Positions 17,264 to 27,773 of a stretch of 64,000 nt of DNA are shown in pieces; positions within the stretch are counted from its first letter, which is position 1, and each line of letters opens with the position of its first letter. The position numbers were made by a program, and so were the translations under genes. Under the pieces are notes generated by a model that searched no databases, was not told the origin of the DNA, and was given only the letters and a program-made list of their open reading frames with translations. The stretch is from Alcanivorax jadensis T9 (GTDB lineage Bacteria; Pseudomonadota; Gammaproteobacteria; Pseudomonadales; Alcanivoracaceae): positions 38,719-102,718 of the forward strand of contig NZ_ARXU01000014.1 of NCBI RefSeq assembly GCF_000756655.1, read 5' to 3'.

Positions 17264-18325
17264 ATGGACGGACAATACAAACGCCTGCTATTGCAGGCGT
17301 TGTTTTCCCCGTCTTCCGCGGCTCTGGGCCGCGCTCTGAAACAGCAATCCATCGACCGCACTGCGCTGGCCGATTATCTCCCCCTGTTGCCGGCTGGCCT
17401 GAAAGAGCGGAGCAAGCTGCTGGATCACACCGGTTCCCTGACTGTGCATTACGAGTATCTGCGAGAGCAAGGTTGGCGCTGGCTGGCGCTGGGAGATGCG
17501 GACTATCCCTCCTTGTTGGCCCAGCTCGGGGACGCTCCCGGTGTGTTGGCGGTGCGTGGCAGTGTGGCGGCGCTCAATGCGCCCGGTCTTGCCATCGTCG
17601 GTGCGCGCAATGCGTCAGCGGACGGACTGGACAACAGTCGCCGTTTTGCCCGGGATCTGGCGGGCAGTGGTTTTGTTATCGTCAGTGGCCTGGCCCTGGG
17701 TGTGGATGCTGCTGCGCATCGGGGCGCGATCAGTAGCGGGCGCACGGTGGCCGTGCTGGGTAGCGGGCCGGATCGCATCTATCCGCCCCGCAATGCGGTG
17801 CTGGCCGGCCAGATCGTGGAGTCCGGCGGTGCCCTAGTCACGGAGTTTGCCCCCGGTGCGCCGCCGCTGCCGGCCCAGTTCCCCCAGCGCAATCGGGTGA
17901 TCAGCGGGCTGAGTCTGGGCACTATTGTGGTGGAAGCTGCCATCAAGAGTGGTTCCCTGATCACCGCTCGCACCGCTCTGGCCCAGGGGCGCGAGGTATT
18001 CGCTATTCCCGGCAGTATTCACAATCCCTTGAGCAAGGGCTGCCATCAGCTATTGCGTGATGGTGCCAGCTGGCTTGAATCCCGGGAGGATATATTTCAT
18101 GCCTTCGGTGACTTCCGGCGGAGTGTCGAAGCGGTGGGTATCAATGAGCCGGACTTGCCTGACTTGCTCCAGCACCTGACCGGGGGGCTCAATTCCCTTG
18201 ATGTTTTGCAGGAGCGCACCGGCCTGCCGATCACCGATCTGGCAGGGCAGCTTTCCGAACTGGAACTGGAGGGCTGGGTAGAGCGAGTGGCCGGCGGCTA
18301 CCTGAAACGCAGCGGTGAGACCTAG
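17264..18325 (+). CDS. dprA: DNA-processing protein DprA (Smf)
   Basis: A 353-aa protein that loads RecA on incoming single-stranded DNA during transformation. The Rossmann-like core is clear: GLAIVGARNAS, SGLALGVDAAAHRGA, VAVLGSGPDRIYPPRN, and FPQRNRVISGLS with VVEAAIKSGSLITAR. A small winged-helix-like C-terminal domain (about 290-350) follows, as in many DprA proteins. The start has a perfect AAGGAGG. It lies 78 bp after the LysM gene. Confidence 0.95.
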   Translation: MDGQYKRLLLQALFSPSSAALGRALKQQSIDRTALADYLPLLPAGLKERSKLLDHTGSLTVHYEYLREQGWRWLALGDADYPSLLAQLGDAPGVLAVRGSVAALNAPGLAIVGARNASADGLDNSRRFARDLAGSGFVIVSGLALGVDAAAHRGAISSGRTVAVLGSGPDRIYPPRNAVLAGQIVESGGALVTEFAPGAPPLPAQFPQRNRVISGLSLGTIVVEAAIKSGSLITARTALAQGREVFAIPGSIHNPLSKGCHQLLRDGASWLESREDIFHAFGDFRRSVEAVGINEPDLPDLLQHLTGGLNSLDVLQERTGLPITDLAGQLSELELEGWVERVAGGYLKRSGET

Positions 18326-18441
18326 ATCGGACTTGATGGCCCTTCCCTGCATACCTGCCCTGGCTCCCGTCTGATATTTGACCTTTTCTCGCCAGGGGCG
18401 GAATGTTGAAGGTGCCAGGGAGTCTGAATTCGAGGTGTGCC

Positions 18442-18660
18442 ATGTTCGAGATCTATGTGCCCCTGCTGCGAGGACAAGGAGAATGGCGTGCAGTAGAGGC
18501 GGTCCATGTGGGAGGTATGCGCTACCGGATTATCGGCACCATGCCGGAAGGGGAGGAGTGGGCGTTCACCCCAGGTGAGGAGGTCGAGTGTGACACCACT
18601 GAGGTGAAGAAAGGCAAAAAGGTTCTGACGGCAAAACATCTGGCCCCTGTGCCTCTTTAA
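18442..18660 (+). CDS. Conserved-looking small protein of unknown function
   Basis: A 72-aa soluble, acidic protein ([16 protein letters not shown]...) with a GAGGTG ribosome site before the ATG. No domain is recognised. The composition and codon use match the neighbours, and it lies in the gap between dprA and tsaC on the same strand, so it is probably real. An in-frame ATG at 18403 would add 13 residues without a good ribosome site. Confidence 0.6.
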   Translation: MFEIYVPLLRGQGEWRAVEAVHVGGMRYRIIGTMPEGEEWAFTPGEEVECDTTEVKKGKKVLTAKHLAPVPL

Positions 18661-18740
18661 CCAGTGCAATCCTGGGCTCTCTCTTGAGCCGGCTTCCTAT
18701 GCAGGGTATTTTCCCGTCTTTCTTTCAGGGCGAGTTTCTC

Positions 18741-19289
18741 ATGTACCAGCATCTGCATAGCGCGGCACAGATTATCCAGGCCGGTGGCGTGGTGGCTTAT
18801 CCCACCGAATCGGTCTATGGACTGGGCTGTGATCCTTTCAATGAAGAGGCGGTATTGGATTTGCTGGCGATCAAGGAGCGGCCGGTGAGCAAGGGGCTTA
18901 TCCTGATCGGCGCAGACCTGGCGCAACTCGAACCCTATATCCGCCTTACCGACAGTCAGCGTGAGCAAGTGGCAAGGCAATGGCCAGCACCGCTGACCTA
19001 TCTGGTTGACGCCCGCGAAAGCGTACCCGCCTGGGTGCGTGGCGCTTTTACCAAGGTGGCGGTGCGGGTGCCGGATCACCCCTTGGCCAGAGATCTGTGC
19101 CGGGCCGTGGGCCAGCCGATCATTTCCACCAGTGCCAATATCAGTGGCCGCCCGGCGGCCCGCAATCAGTTCCAGGTGGCCCGTCAGCTTGGTGAAAGGC
19201 TGGACTTTATTGTCAGCGGCGCCTGTGACCGGGCCGCCAAACCCTCTACCATTATTGATCTGGAAAGTGGCCGCACCTTGCGGGCTTAA
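18741..19289 (+). CDS. tsaC: L-threonylcarbamoyladenylate synthase (TsaC/Sua5/YrdC)
   Basis: A 182-aa enzyme that makes threonylcarbamoyl-AMP from Thr, bicarbonate and ATP for the t6A37 modification of ANN-decoding tRNAs. Visible motifs are [18 protein letters not shown] (substrate pocket), [26 protein letters not shown] and [14 protein letters not shown]. The short length shows the TsaC form without the extra Sua5 domain. It precedes hemF by 27 nt, as in other gammaproteobacteria. Confidence 0.94.
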   Translation: MYQHLHSAAQIIQAGGVVAYPTESVYGLGCDPFNEEAVLDLLAIKERPVSKGLILIGADLAQLEPYIRLTDSQREQVARQWPAPLTYLVDARESVPAWVRGAFTKVAVRVPDHPLARDLCRAVGQPIISTSANISGRPAARNQFQVARQLGERLDFIVSGACDRAAKPSTIIDLESGRTLRA

Positions 19290-19298
19290 GCCAAGTAA

Positions 19299-21034
<1,736 letters not shown>

Positions 21035-21037
21035 GTC

Positions 21038-21484
21038 ATGGAGCACGAAGCCATCGTTTACGAAGTAATGTATGCCTCTGCGGTCAGCCTGTTCATGGTG
21101 CTGACCACAGTGACCTTGCATTACTGGACTCTGGCGGGGCTGTCGGCGTTGTTGAAACGCTGGAAGCGTTTTCGTGGAGAAATTCTGCTGGTTGTGATCA
21201 CCATGTTTTTTGCCCATATGGTGGAAGTGACCCTGTATGCCCTGGTCTACCTGGTCCTGGATCGGGGCGATACTGCCATGAATCTGGCCGGTGCAGTGGA
21301 TGGCAGTTTTCTGGACCACTTGTATTTTTCCGCTGCCTGTTATACGTCGCTGGGTCTTGGTGATCTCTATCCCGTGGGCACCTTGCGTCTTATTGCCGGG
21401 GTGGAAGCTCTGAACGGATTGATACTAATAACATGGTCCGCGTCGTTCGCCTTTCTGGTTATGCAGCGGCGGTGGCGTTTTTGA
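21038..21484 (+). CDS. Two-transmembrane ion channel family protein
   Basis: A 148-aa membrane protein starting just 3 nt after aroE. Hydrophobic segments lie near residues 12-33, 48-72 and 124-143, with a pore helix and a filter-like TSLGLGDLYP at about 104-113 between the last two. This matches the TxGxGD filter of Ion_trans_2 potassium channels, although the filter here has one extra residue (T-S-L-G-L-G-D). It may pass K+, but selectivity cannot be inferred. Translation is probably coupled to aroE. Confidence 0.72.
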   Translation: MEHEAIVYEVMYASAVSLFMVLTTVTLHYWTLAGLSALLKRWKRFRGEILLVVITMFFAHMVEVTLYALVYLVLDRGDTAMNLAGAVDGSFLDHLYFSAACYTSLGLGDLYPVGTLRLIAGVEALNGLILITWSASFAFLVMQRRWRF

Positions 21485-21521
21485 TGTTGATAGCGGGGAA
21501 CGTCTTTTTACCGAAAGAGGT

Positions 21522-22505
21522 ATGGCCATGTCCGCGCGTGTTCTGTTGATCCTTTCCTGCCTGCTTCCCCTGTGTGGCCAGGCGTCTACCTTCGGGTTTT
21601 CCTGGGATAACGATTTGTTCGTCGGTTCCGATGGCCAGTACACCAATGGCGTGCGCATCAGCTGGGTGGGGGATGCCCATCATCGTTGTGAAAGAAATGG
21701 GACTTTCACCTGTGGTCTGGCCGCCGCGCTGGATCCGCTACCAGGCATCAGCCTGGTAGACGATAAGCATGCACTGACCCTTAGCCTGGAACAGATCATG
21801 ATTACTCCGTCCGATCTCGCCAGGGAGACGCCGGACTTCAATGATCTTCCCTACGTGGGCTACAGTAATCTGGAGTTGGGATTGTTCAGCTGGAACGGCA
21901 ACAGCCTGTTCGGCTACGGCGTGCGGATTGGCATCGTGGGTCCGGATTCCGGCGCTGAACAATCACAAAAAGTGGTGCACAAGATCACCGGCTCTGAGGA
22001 GCCCAAAGGCTGGGACAATCAGCTTGGCCACGATGCCATCGGCGGCGCCTATTTTATTCATGCCCATCGTCTGTTCCGGTATGTTCAGGGTCCGCTGGAA
22101 AGTGAAGTGGGTTATGCCTGGGGGGTGGATGCCAATAATTTTAATGGTACTGCCAGGGCCGGTGGGTTCTGGCGGATTGGTCAGAATTTACCGCGCAACT
22201 TTATTCCCGATTATGCGGGCATTGGTACTGCCGGTTCATTGGTGGGTTTGTTCGATGGCGAGGGGTTCGGCTGGGAAGTCTTTTTTGCCAGCTTTGGCGA
22301 GTACATCGGCTATTCCTACCTTGAAGAAAACAGTGGGCCCTATGATGTTGAGTCTCGTGACGGCATTCTCGGGCTGGTGCTCGGCGGCGGTATCAGGATG
22401 GATGATTTTTCCTTCACGCTGACCTTGCAGGGATCCTCATCGCCGACTCGTAAAAGCGATGATATTCTGAGTTTCGGGAATATGTCGTTTATGTGGAGGA
22501 TCTAG
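21522..22505 (+). CDS. LpxR-like outer-membrane lipid A deacylase (DUF2219)
   Basis: A 327-aa protein with a signal peptide (cleavage near CGQAS) and the LpxR/DUF2219 start motif FSWDNDLF ... GQYTNGVRISW. It also has GWDNQLGHDA, which resembles the GWxxQL segment around the active site. LpxR is a 12-stranded barrel that removes the 3' acyloxyacyl chain of lipid A in a Ca2+-dependent manner. The Asn-Asp pair (about 30-31) and the Thr of YTNG correspond to residues important for catalysis in the family. SD GAAAGAGG supports the start. Confidence 0.78.
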   Translation: MAMSARVLLILSCLLPLCGQASTFGFSWDNDLFVGSDGQYTNGVRISWVGDAHHRCERNGTFTCGLAAALDPLPGISLVDDKHALTLSLEQIMITPSDLARETPDFNDLPYVGYSNLELGLFSWNGNSLFGYGVRIGIVGPDSGAEQSQKVVHKITGSEEPKGWDNQLGHDAIGGAYFIHAHRLFRYVQGPLESEVGYAWGVDANNFNGTARAGGFWRIGQNLPRNFIPDYAGIGTAGSLVGLFDGEGFGWEVFFASFGEYIGYSYLEENSGPYDVESRDGILGLVLGGGIRMDDFSFTLTLQGSSSPTRKSDDILSFGNMSFMWRI

Positions 22506-22576
22506 CTACGAGCTACGCTGGTTGGATAGGGAAAGGCCAAGAAGTTCCCACGTAATCCGTGTTCTCTACGAAGCCG

Positions 22577-22743
22577 CGGTAGGAGCTATGCTTGCATGGC
22601 GAGCCGCGCTTGCGCGGAAATCGCCCGCAGGGCGATCAGGAATCTCAGAGCTCGACAGGTTTCAGAAATAACAGAACGACGGCTAGATTGATCTTCATTC
22701 CCCTCGCTACGCTCGGTTCGCGGCTCTAGTGCCGCTCCTACAG
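22577..22743. repeat. REP pair (BIME-like)
   Basis: GCGGTAGGAGCTATGCTTGC (22577) faces the inverse unit GGTTCGCGGCTCTAGTGCCG... ending in CTCCTACAG at 22743. The middle includes TCGCCCGCAGGGCGATCAGG, which recurs almost unchanged at 48755-48782. The repeat lies between the ends of the lpxR-like gene and the convergent gamma-carbonic anhydrase gene. Confidence 0.65.
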
Positions 22744-22752
22744 TTAGTCTCT

Positions 22753-23289
22753 TTACCCCTCCTCACCCAGATACCGATCCTTCAAGCGCACATAATTCCC
22801 GGCCACATAGGGCAGAAATTCCCTCTCTTCCGCGGTGAGGGCACGCACCTGCCGGGCTGGTTGGCCGCGGTAGAGGTAACCACTTTCCAGCCGCTTTCCA
22901 GGCCCCACCAGTGACCCGGCGGCGATGATCACGTCGTCTTCCACTACGGCGCCATCCATGACGATGGCCTGCATGCCCACCATCACCCGGTTGCCCAGGG
23001 TGCAGCCGTGCAGCATGGCCTGGTGGGCCAGGGTCACATCGTCACCGATCTGCAGGGCAAAACCGCCAGGGTTGAACCGGGAATCGTGGGTGATATGCAG
23101 CACAGCGTTGTCCTGGATGCTGACTCGGGCGCCAATGCGGATGGCATGCATATCTCCGCGAATGACGGCCCGCGGCCATACGGAGCAATCATCGCCCAGC
23201 ACCACCTCGCCGATCACGGTAGCATCCGGGTCCACAAATACCCGTTCCCCCAACTGCGGGGCCTTGTCTTCAAAGCGGCGAATCCCCAT
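22753..23289 (-). CDS. Gamma-carbonic anhydrase family protein
   Basis: A 178-aa left-handed beta-helix hexapeptide-repeat protein, as in YrdA/PaaY. The metal ligands are present: VIRGDMHAIRIG with NAVLHITHDSR, and TLAHQAMLHGC (three histidines). The start MGIRRFEDKAPQLGERVFVD matches the family. An ATG at 23334 would overlap the divergent gene and add 15 residues. Family members bind Zn or Co and some hydrate CO2; activity here is not assured. The order gamma-CA/prlC/yheV is conserved in Pseudomonas. Confidence 0.88.
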   Translation of the reverse strand: MGIRRFEDKAPQLGERVFVDPDATVIGEVVLGDDCSVWPRAVIRGDMHAIRIGARVSIQDNAVLHITHDSRFNPGGFALQIGDDVTLAHQAMLHGCTLGNRVMVGMQAIVMDGAVVEDDVIIAAGSLVGPGKRLESGYLYRGQPARQVRALTAEEREFLPYVAGNYVRLKDRYLGEEG

Positions 23290-23332
23290 CACTGATAAAC
23301 TCGATAGCTGAATGTGGTCGTCAGGGAGGCCC

Positions 23333-23497
23333 ATGAACAAGCCGCCCACCCGTATATTGATTGCCATACTGATCTTGCTTGGCGTTTTCCTGCTGAGCAA
23401 GTGGCTGATTTTCCAGACGCTGCTGCAACCGGACGAGACTACTCGTCAGCGCTTGCCAGCAGCGCAGACAGAACCAGGACAGGACACCCATGAGTAA
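23333..23497 (+). CDS. Small single-pass membrane protein
   Basis: A 54-aa protein with one hydrophobic helix (about residues 8-27) and a polar C-terminal tail. SD GGGAGG lies 5 nt before the ATG. The end overlaps the prlC start by 8 nt, so the two are probably translated together. No family is recognised. It may be a leader for, or partner of, PrlC, but nothing in the sequence shows this. Confidence 0.6.
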   Translation: MNKPPTRILIAILILLGVFLLSKWLIFQTLLQPDETTRQRLPAAQTEPGQDTHE

Positions 23498-25523
23498 CAA
23501 CCCGCTGATTGATTATCCGGAACTGCCGCCGTTTTCCAAAATCCAGCCAGAACACGTATTGCCCGCCGTGGAGCAATTGGTGGCGGATGGCCGCGCGCGC
23601 ATCCAGCAGGTGCTGGCGGAGGGCAAGTTCGATTACGCCCATCTGGTGCAGGCACTGGATGAGGAAGACGACCGCCTGGGCAAGGCCTTCGGCCCTGCCG
23701 GGCATCTCAATGCGGTGGCCCAGAATGAAGCCCTGCGTAATGCCTACAACAGCTGCCTGCCGCTGCTCAGTGAGTACGGCACCGAAGTGGGCCAGAACGC
23801 ACAGCTGTGTGCCGCCTACCAGGCGCTGCGTGACAGTGATGAATGGAGCTCGCTCAGCGAAGCCCAGCAGAAAGACATTGAAAATACCCTGCGTGATTTC
23901 CGCCTCTCCGGGGTAGATCTGCCAGATGACAAGAAAGCGCAATACATGGCCAACTCCAAGCGACTGTCTGAGCTGACCAGCCAATTTTCCGACAATACCC
24001 TGGATGCCACCCAGGCCTGGACCAAACACATTAGCGATGAGGCGGAGCTGGATGGCCTGCCCGACAGTGCCAAAGCCGGTGCCGCCGACCGGGCAAAGGC
24101 GGACGGAAAGGACGGCTGGTTGCTGACGCTGGATGCGCCGGTCTTTATTGCCGTCATGAGCCACTGCAAGAACGCCGAGCTGCGCAAGGAAATGTACGTG
24201 GCCTGGACCACCAAGGCCTCTGATCAGGGTCCTCAGGCTGGCCAGTTCGACAACACCGCCATCATGGATGAAATCCTCAAATTGCGGCACGAACAGGCGC
24301 AACTGCTGGGGTTTGCCAACTTTGGCGAAGAGTCCCTGGCCACCAAGATGGCTCGTGATGTGAACGAGGTGATTCAATTTCTCGAGGACCTGGCCAAACG
24401 GGCCAAGCCCCAGGCGGAACAGGAACTGGCGGCATTGAGGGCCTTTGCGGCCGAGAAGGGTGCCGACGATCTGAACCCCTGGGATATCGGTTTCTGGAGC
24501 GAGCGGCTGCGTGAAGAGCGCTACAGCATTTCCGAGGAAGAGCTGCGCCCCTGGTTCCCGGCGGATACCGTGATCAACGGCATGTTTGCCGTGGTCGGAA
24601 AGCTGTTCGGGATTCAATTCCGGCAGCGTGATGATGTGGACCTGTGGCACGAGGATGCGCGTTTCTACGAGCTGGTGGACGACGATGGCAGCGTGCGTGC
24701 GGCTTTCTATCTGGATATGTATGCCCGCACCGGTAAGCGCGGTGGCGCCTGGATGGATGACGCCCGCATTCGCCGTCGGCGCCCGGACGGCAGTCTGCAA
24801 ACGCCGGTGGCTTATCTGACCTGCAACTTCGCGCCGCCCGCCGGTGGCAAGCCGGGCCTGCTGACCCACGATGAAGTGGTCACCCTGTTCCACGAGTTCG
24901 GCCACGGCCTGCACCACATGCTTACCGAACAGGATGTGTCCGGTATTTCCGGCATCAACGGTGTGGCCTGGGATGCGGTGGAGCTGCCCAGTCAGTTCCT
25001 GGAAAACTGGTGCTGGACGGAAGAGGGCATCGCGCTGATCTCCGGCCATTATGAAACCGGTGAGCCCCTGCCCAAGGAGAAGCTGGAAAAAATGCTGGCC
25101 GCGAAGAATTTCCAGGGTGCCATGCAGATGGTGCGGCAACTGGAATTCTCCCTGTTCGACATGCGCATTCATGCCGAATACCAGGAAGGGCTGGATATTT
25201 ATCAGGTCCTGAACGAAGTGCGTGAGCAGGTATCAGTGATACAGCCACCCGCGTTCAACCGTTTTCCCAACAGCTTCGGGCACATTTTTGCCGGCGGCTA
25301 TGCGGCGGGGTATTACAGCTACAAATGGGCGGAAGTGCTCTCCGCGGATGCTTATTCCCGTTTCGAGGAAGAAGGCGAGTTCAACGAAGACACCGGCCGT
25401 GCCTTCCGTAGCGAAATTCTTGCCAAGGGTGGCAGCCGCGAACCCATGGAACTGTTCAAGGCCTTCCGCGGCCGCGAGCCCAGCGTGGAACCCCTGCTGC
25501 GCCATTGCGGTATCAACGGATGA
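23490..25523 (+). CDS. prlC: Oligopeptidase A (M3 metallopeptidase)
   Basis: A 677-aa cytoplasmic zinc peptidase that degrades peptides, including cleaved signal peptides. The active site is HEFGHGLHHM (HExxH), followed by the third ligand Glu in the downstream helix (WDAVELPSQFLENW). The C-terminal segment FAGGYAAGYYSYKWAEVLSAD carries the tyrosines that contact substrate in M3 enzymes. Length and start are typical of the family. Confidence 0.96.
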   Translation: MSNNPLIDYPELPPFSKIQPEHVLPAVEQLVADGRARIQQVLAEGKFDYAHLVQALDEEDDRLGKAFGPAGHLNAVAQNEALRNAYNSCLPLLSEYGTEVGQNAQLCAAYQALRDSDEWSSLSEAQQKDIENTLRDFRLSGVDLPDDKKAQYMANSKRLSELTSQFSDNTLDATQAWTKHISDEAELDGLPDSAKAGAADRAKADGKDGWLLTLDAPVFIAVMSHCKNAELRKEMYVAWTTKASDQGPQAGQFDNTAIMDEILKLRHEQAQLLGFANFGEESLATKMARDVNEVIQFLEDLAKRAKPQAEQELAALRAFAAEKGADDLNPWDIGFWSERLREERYSISEEELRPWFPADTVINGMFAVVGKLFGIQFRQRDDVDLWHEDARFYELVDDDGSVRAAFYLDMYARTGKRGGAWMDDARIRRRRPDGSLQTPVAYLTCNFAPPAGGKPGLLTHDEVVTLFHEFGHGLHHMLTEQDVSGISGINGVAWDAVELPSQFLENWCWTEEGIALISGHYETGEPLPKEKLEKMLAAKNFQGAMQMVRQLEFSLFDMRIHAEYQEGLDIYQVLNEVREQVSVIQPPAFNRFPNSFGHIFAGGYAAGYYSYKWAEVLSADAYSRFEEEGEFNEDTGRAFRSEILAKGGSREPMELFKAFRGREPSVEPLLRHCGING

Positions 25524-25541
25524 TAATCTCATAAAACCTCA

Positions 25542-25623
25542 CCGTAGGAGCGGCGCTTGAGCCGCGAACTGTACTTGGGAAAGCCTTCGCAAGCAGGTTC
25601 GCGGCTCAAGGGCCGCTCCTACG
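25542..25623. repeat. REP pair (BIME-like) between prlC and yheV
   Basis: CGTAGGAGCGGCGCTTGAGC... (25542-25568) and its inverse, ending GGGCCGCTCCTACG (25597-25623), form a long hairpin with only a few mismatches. This is the cleanest copy of the GTAGGAGC...GCGAAC family here and lies 18 nt upstream of the yheV start. Confidence 0.75.
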
Positions 25624-25641
25624 AAGGGATAGGGAGCAACC

Positions 25642-25836
25642 ATGAAACGCCAATTTATTGCCGGTGCCACCTGTCCGGAGTGTGGGCAGATGGACAAGAT
25701 CCAACGCGTCATCGACGCCGACAAACAGTGGATGGAATGTGTGGCCTGCGGGGCGACAAAGGATCTGGATGCCAAACCCCCAGAAGCTAGCGATGCTTTG
25801 GCTAAACCGGTCACCCTGCAGCCAGCAAAGAAATAA
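25642..25836 (+). CDS. yheV: YheV-family zinc-ribbon protein
   Basis: A 64-aa protein with two CxxC knuckles (ATCPECGQ and ECVACGAT), so it very probably binds one Zn. This is the YheV family, found after prlC in Pseudomonas and elsewhere; its role is unknown. An alternative start at 25557 would run through the REP element and is unlikely. Confidence 0.85.
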   Translation: MKRQFIAGATCPECGQMDKIQRVIDADKQWMECVACGATKDLDAKPPEASDALAKPVTLQPAKK

Positions 25837-26406
25837 GGTTTTCCTTTAGGCGCGGAGCGCAGGAGGGAATCGTCGTTTCCTTCAGAGAACGCCGAAGGCA
25901 GTCGGCAGCCGCTTGCATTTCCTTCCCCTCCCCCCCTGAAAGTAGCGCCAGTGGCGTTATTCACTGACGTCTCTGCTGGAGGCGTTGCACCACACCCTTT
26001 CTCCTCCGCCGCTACCGCTTATCCCGGCCGCAGTCCCGGTCCGTGACAGGCAGTTTCAATGCCCCTGTTCATATCAACGGTTGTCCGTTTTCCCGGCAAG
26101 TGCGAGGGGGAGGCTTATTACTCATTGTTTATTAGAAACATGAAATATTGAATCACATTCATGCTTTGATGGATTTTAATAATAAAAGCGTAGGACCCAT
26201 AAAATAAAGTAAGCGCTAATAACTATAAAGGTGACATCAGGATGATCAATCGTTATTAGAGTGTGTAAAAAAGTAAGCAAAGGTATCCAATTTTACAAAT
26301 AACTTTCCTCAAGCCGTGCTAAGTTCCATTCCGCTGTCTGTTATGTGAACTATTTCACTAAAACAAATAGCGAACTCAGTTGCGACCACCCAAAGAGGGA
26401 ACTTCC
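25837..26406. other. Leader region of the fimbrial operon; no gene seen
   Basis: This 570-bp gap holds no convincing gene. The first 250 bp are GC-rich with a pyrimidine tract (CCTTCCCCTCCCCCC near 25920). From about 26110 it becomes strongly AT-rich up to the pilin gene, as expected for a regulated fimbrial promoter region, possibly a target of nucleoid proteins. No invertible-element repeats were found. A small RNA cannot be excluded. Confidence 0.4.
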
Positions 26407-26952
26407 ATGCGCGTGAAAAAGCTTATTCTGGTTTCTGCCGTCGCGGTATTGTCTGCACCGGCCCTGGCGGTAGACGGTACTATTACATTCAATGGCCTGG
26501 TGACTGATCAGACCTGTGAAATCACCACTCCTGCGGGCAAAGACTTCACTGTCACTCTGCCCACAGTGTCTGCCAGCACGCTGAATGCGGCCGCTCAAAC
26601 TGCCGGTCGTACGCCTTTTTCTATCAATCTGTCCAACTGCAGCAGCGATGGCAAAGTAGCGACCTACTTCGAGCCGGGCCCGACCGTTGATTTCGACACT
26701 GGCCGTTTGGTTAACCAGGCCAACGCTGCCGATGCTGCCACCAACGTACAAATTCAGTTGCTGGGCGAGAACAGCCTGTTCATTCCGGTTCAAGCTGCCG
26801 GTGCTGGTGGTGCGCAAGACAACTCCCAGTGGGTTGACGTAACCGCAGGCGGTGCTGCTGATCTGAACTACTACGCTGAATACTACGCTACCGCTGCAGC
26901 GACTGCCGGTACGGTTAATACCTCCATTCAGTACACCATCATCTATCAATGA
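26407..26952 (+). CDS. Major fimbrial subunit (FimA-like pilin)
   Basis: A 181-aa exported pilin: signal peptide ending in ALA at residue 21, an N-terminal extension with GTITFNGLVTDQTCEI, two cysteines for the usual disulphide, and a terminal Tyr-containing strand (SIQYTIIYQ) for donor-strand exchange. It opens a four-gene chaperone-usher operon. SD GAGGGA is good. The gap of 59 bp to the chaperone gene, without a clear hairpin, may allow differential expression. Confidence 0.9.
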   Translation: MRVKKLILVSAVAVLSAPALAVDGTITFNGLVTDQTCEITTPAGKDFTVTLPTVSASTLNAAAQTAGRTPFSINLSNCSSDGKVATYFEPGPTVDFDTGRLVNQANAADAATNVQIQLLGENSLFIPVQAAGAGGAQDNSQWVDVTAGGAADLNYYAEYYATAAATAGTVNTSIQYTIIYQ

Positions 26953-27011
26953 TGACGTGATGGCAGCTCCCGCCTCCCGGGGGCTGCCAACAATCTGAGC
27001 CGGGTAATGCA

Positions 27012-27743
27012 ATGTTATTAAGAATGAAACTGTTCTTGCTGAGCGGCTTTCTGCTGTCGGCAGAGTGGGCGAGTGCCAGTGTGATTATTGATGGCACCCG
27101 TGTGGTTTATCCACAAAAAGCCCGCGAGGTGACTGTGCAGCTTCACAACACAGGTGAAACACCGTCGCTGGTGCAATCGTGGGTAGACGAAGGTGATAAG
27201 GATGCAACACCGGATTCGAGTTCGGCACCGTTCATCATTACACCACCCATTTCCCGTATAGAAGCGGGCTCTGGGCAGGCATTGCGCTTGACCTTTACCG
27301 GCAGGGATTTGCCCTCTGACCGGGAATCCTTGTTCTGGTTGAACGTTCTGGAAGTGCCTCCGGCACCGGAAAGTGCCGAGGACAAGAATCTTATGCAGTT
27401 GGCGTTTCGTTCAAGGCTGAAAATTTTTTATCGCCCTGTTGGTCTTGCAGGTAGGGCGAATTTATCAAGCCACTCTCTTGAGTGTGGTTTTGAATCAGAA
27501 AACAGAGTCATGAGTTGCACCAACCCAACGCCTTACCACATAAGCGTTGTCAAGTTGGAGCTGGTCCATGAAAGCGGAGAAACGGATCCGGTTGAAAAGG
27601 GGCTGATGTTTTTGCCTTTTGCGACACATGATTTCGAAATCGGCTTCAAAAAAGATGTCAGGCAGGGAACAAAAGCCGTTTTTACATCGATAAATGATTT
27701 TGGTGGGGCGGTAGAAGCTAGCATCGATATATCCCAACGATAA
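27012..27743 (+). CDS. Periplasmic fimbrial chaperone (PapD-like)
   Basis: A 243-aa protein with a signal peptide (cleavage near WASA) and two Ig-like domains. Domain 1 has GTRVVYPQKAREVTVQLHN, with the conserved Arg in the cleft, followed by FIITPPISRIEAGSGQALR and LFWLNVLEVPP, standard PapD signatures. A lysine for anchoring the subunit carboxylate is in the RLKIFYRP strand. It folds pilins and delivers them to the usher encoded next. Confidence 0.92.
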   Translation: MLLRMKLFLLSGFLLSAEWASASVIIDGTRVVYPQKAREVTVQLHNTGETPSLVQSWVDEGDKDATPDSSSAPFIITPPISRIEAGSGQALRLTFTGRDLPSDRESLFWLNVLEVPPAPESAEDKNLMQLAFRSRLKIFYRPVGLAGRANLSSHSLECGFESENRVMSCTNPTPYHISVVKLELVHESGETDPVEKGLMFLPFATHDFEIGFKKDVRQGTKAVFTSINDFGGAVEASIDISQR

Positions 27744-27773
27744 CGGAATAAACGGCCTAGAGGTCTGGTAAGG

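Noticed and set aside
23439..25172. 577-codon open frame antisense to prlC
   Set aside because: Composition shadow of prlC on the other strand; no recognisable motif, while prlC has a complete M3 active site.
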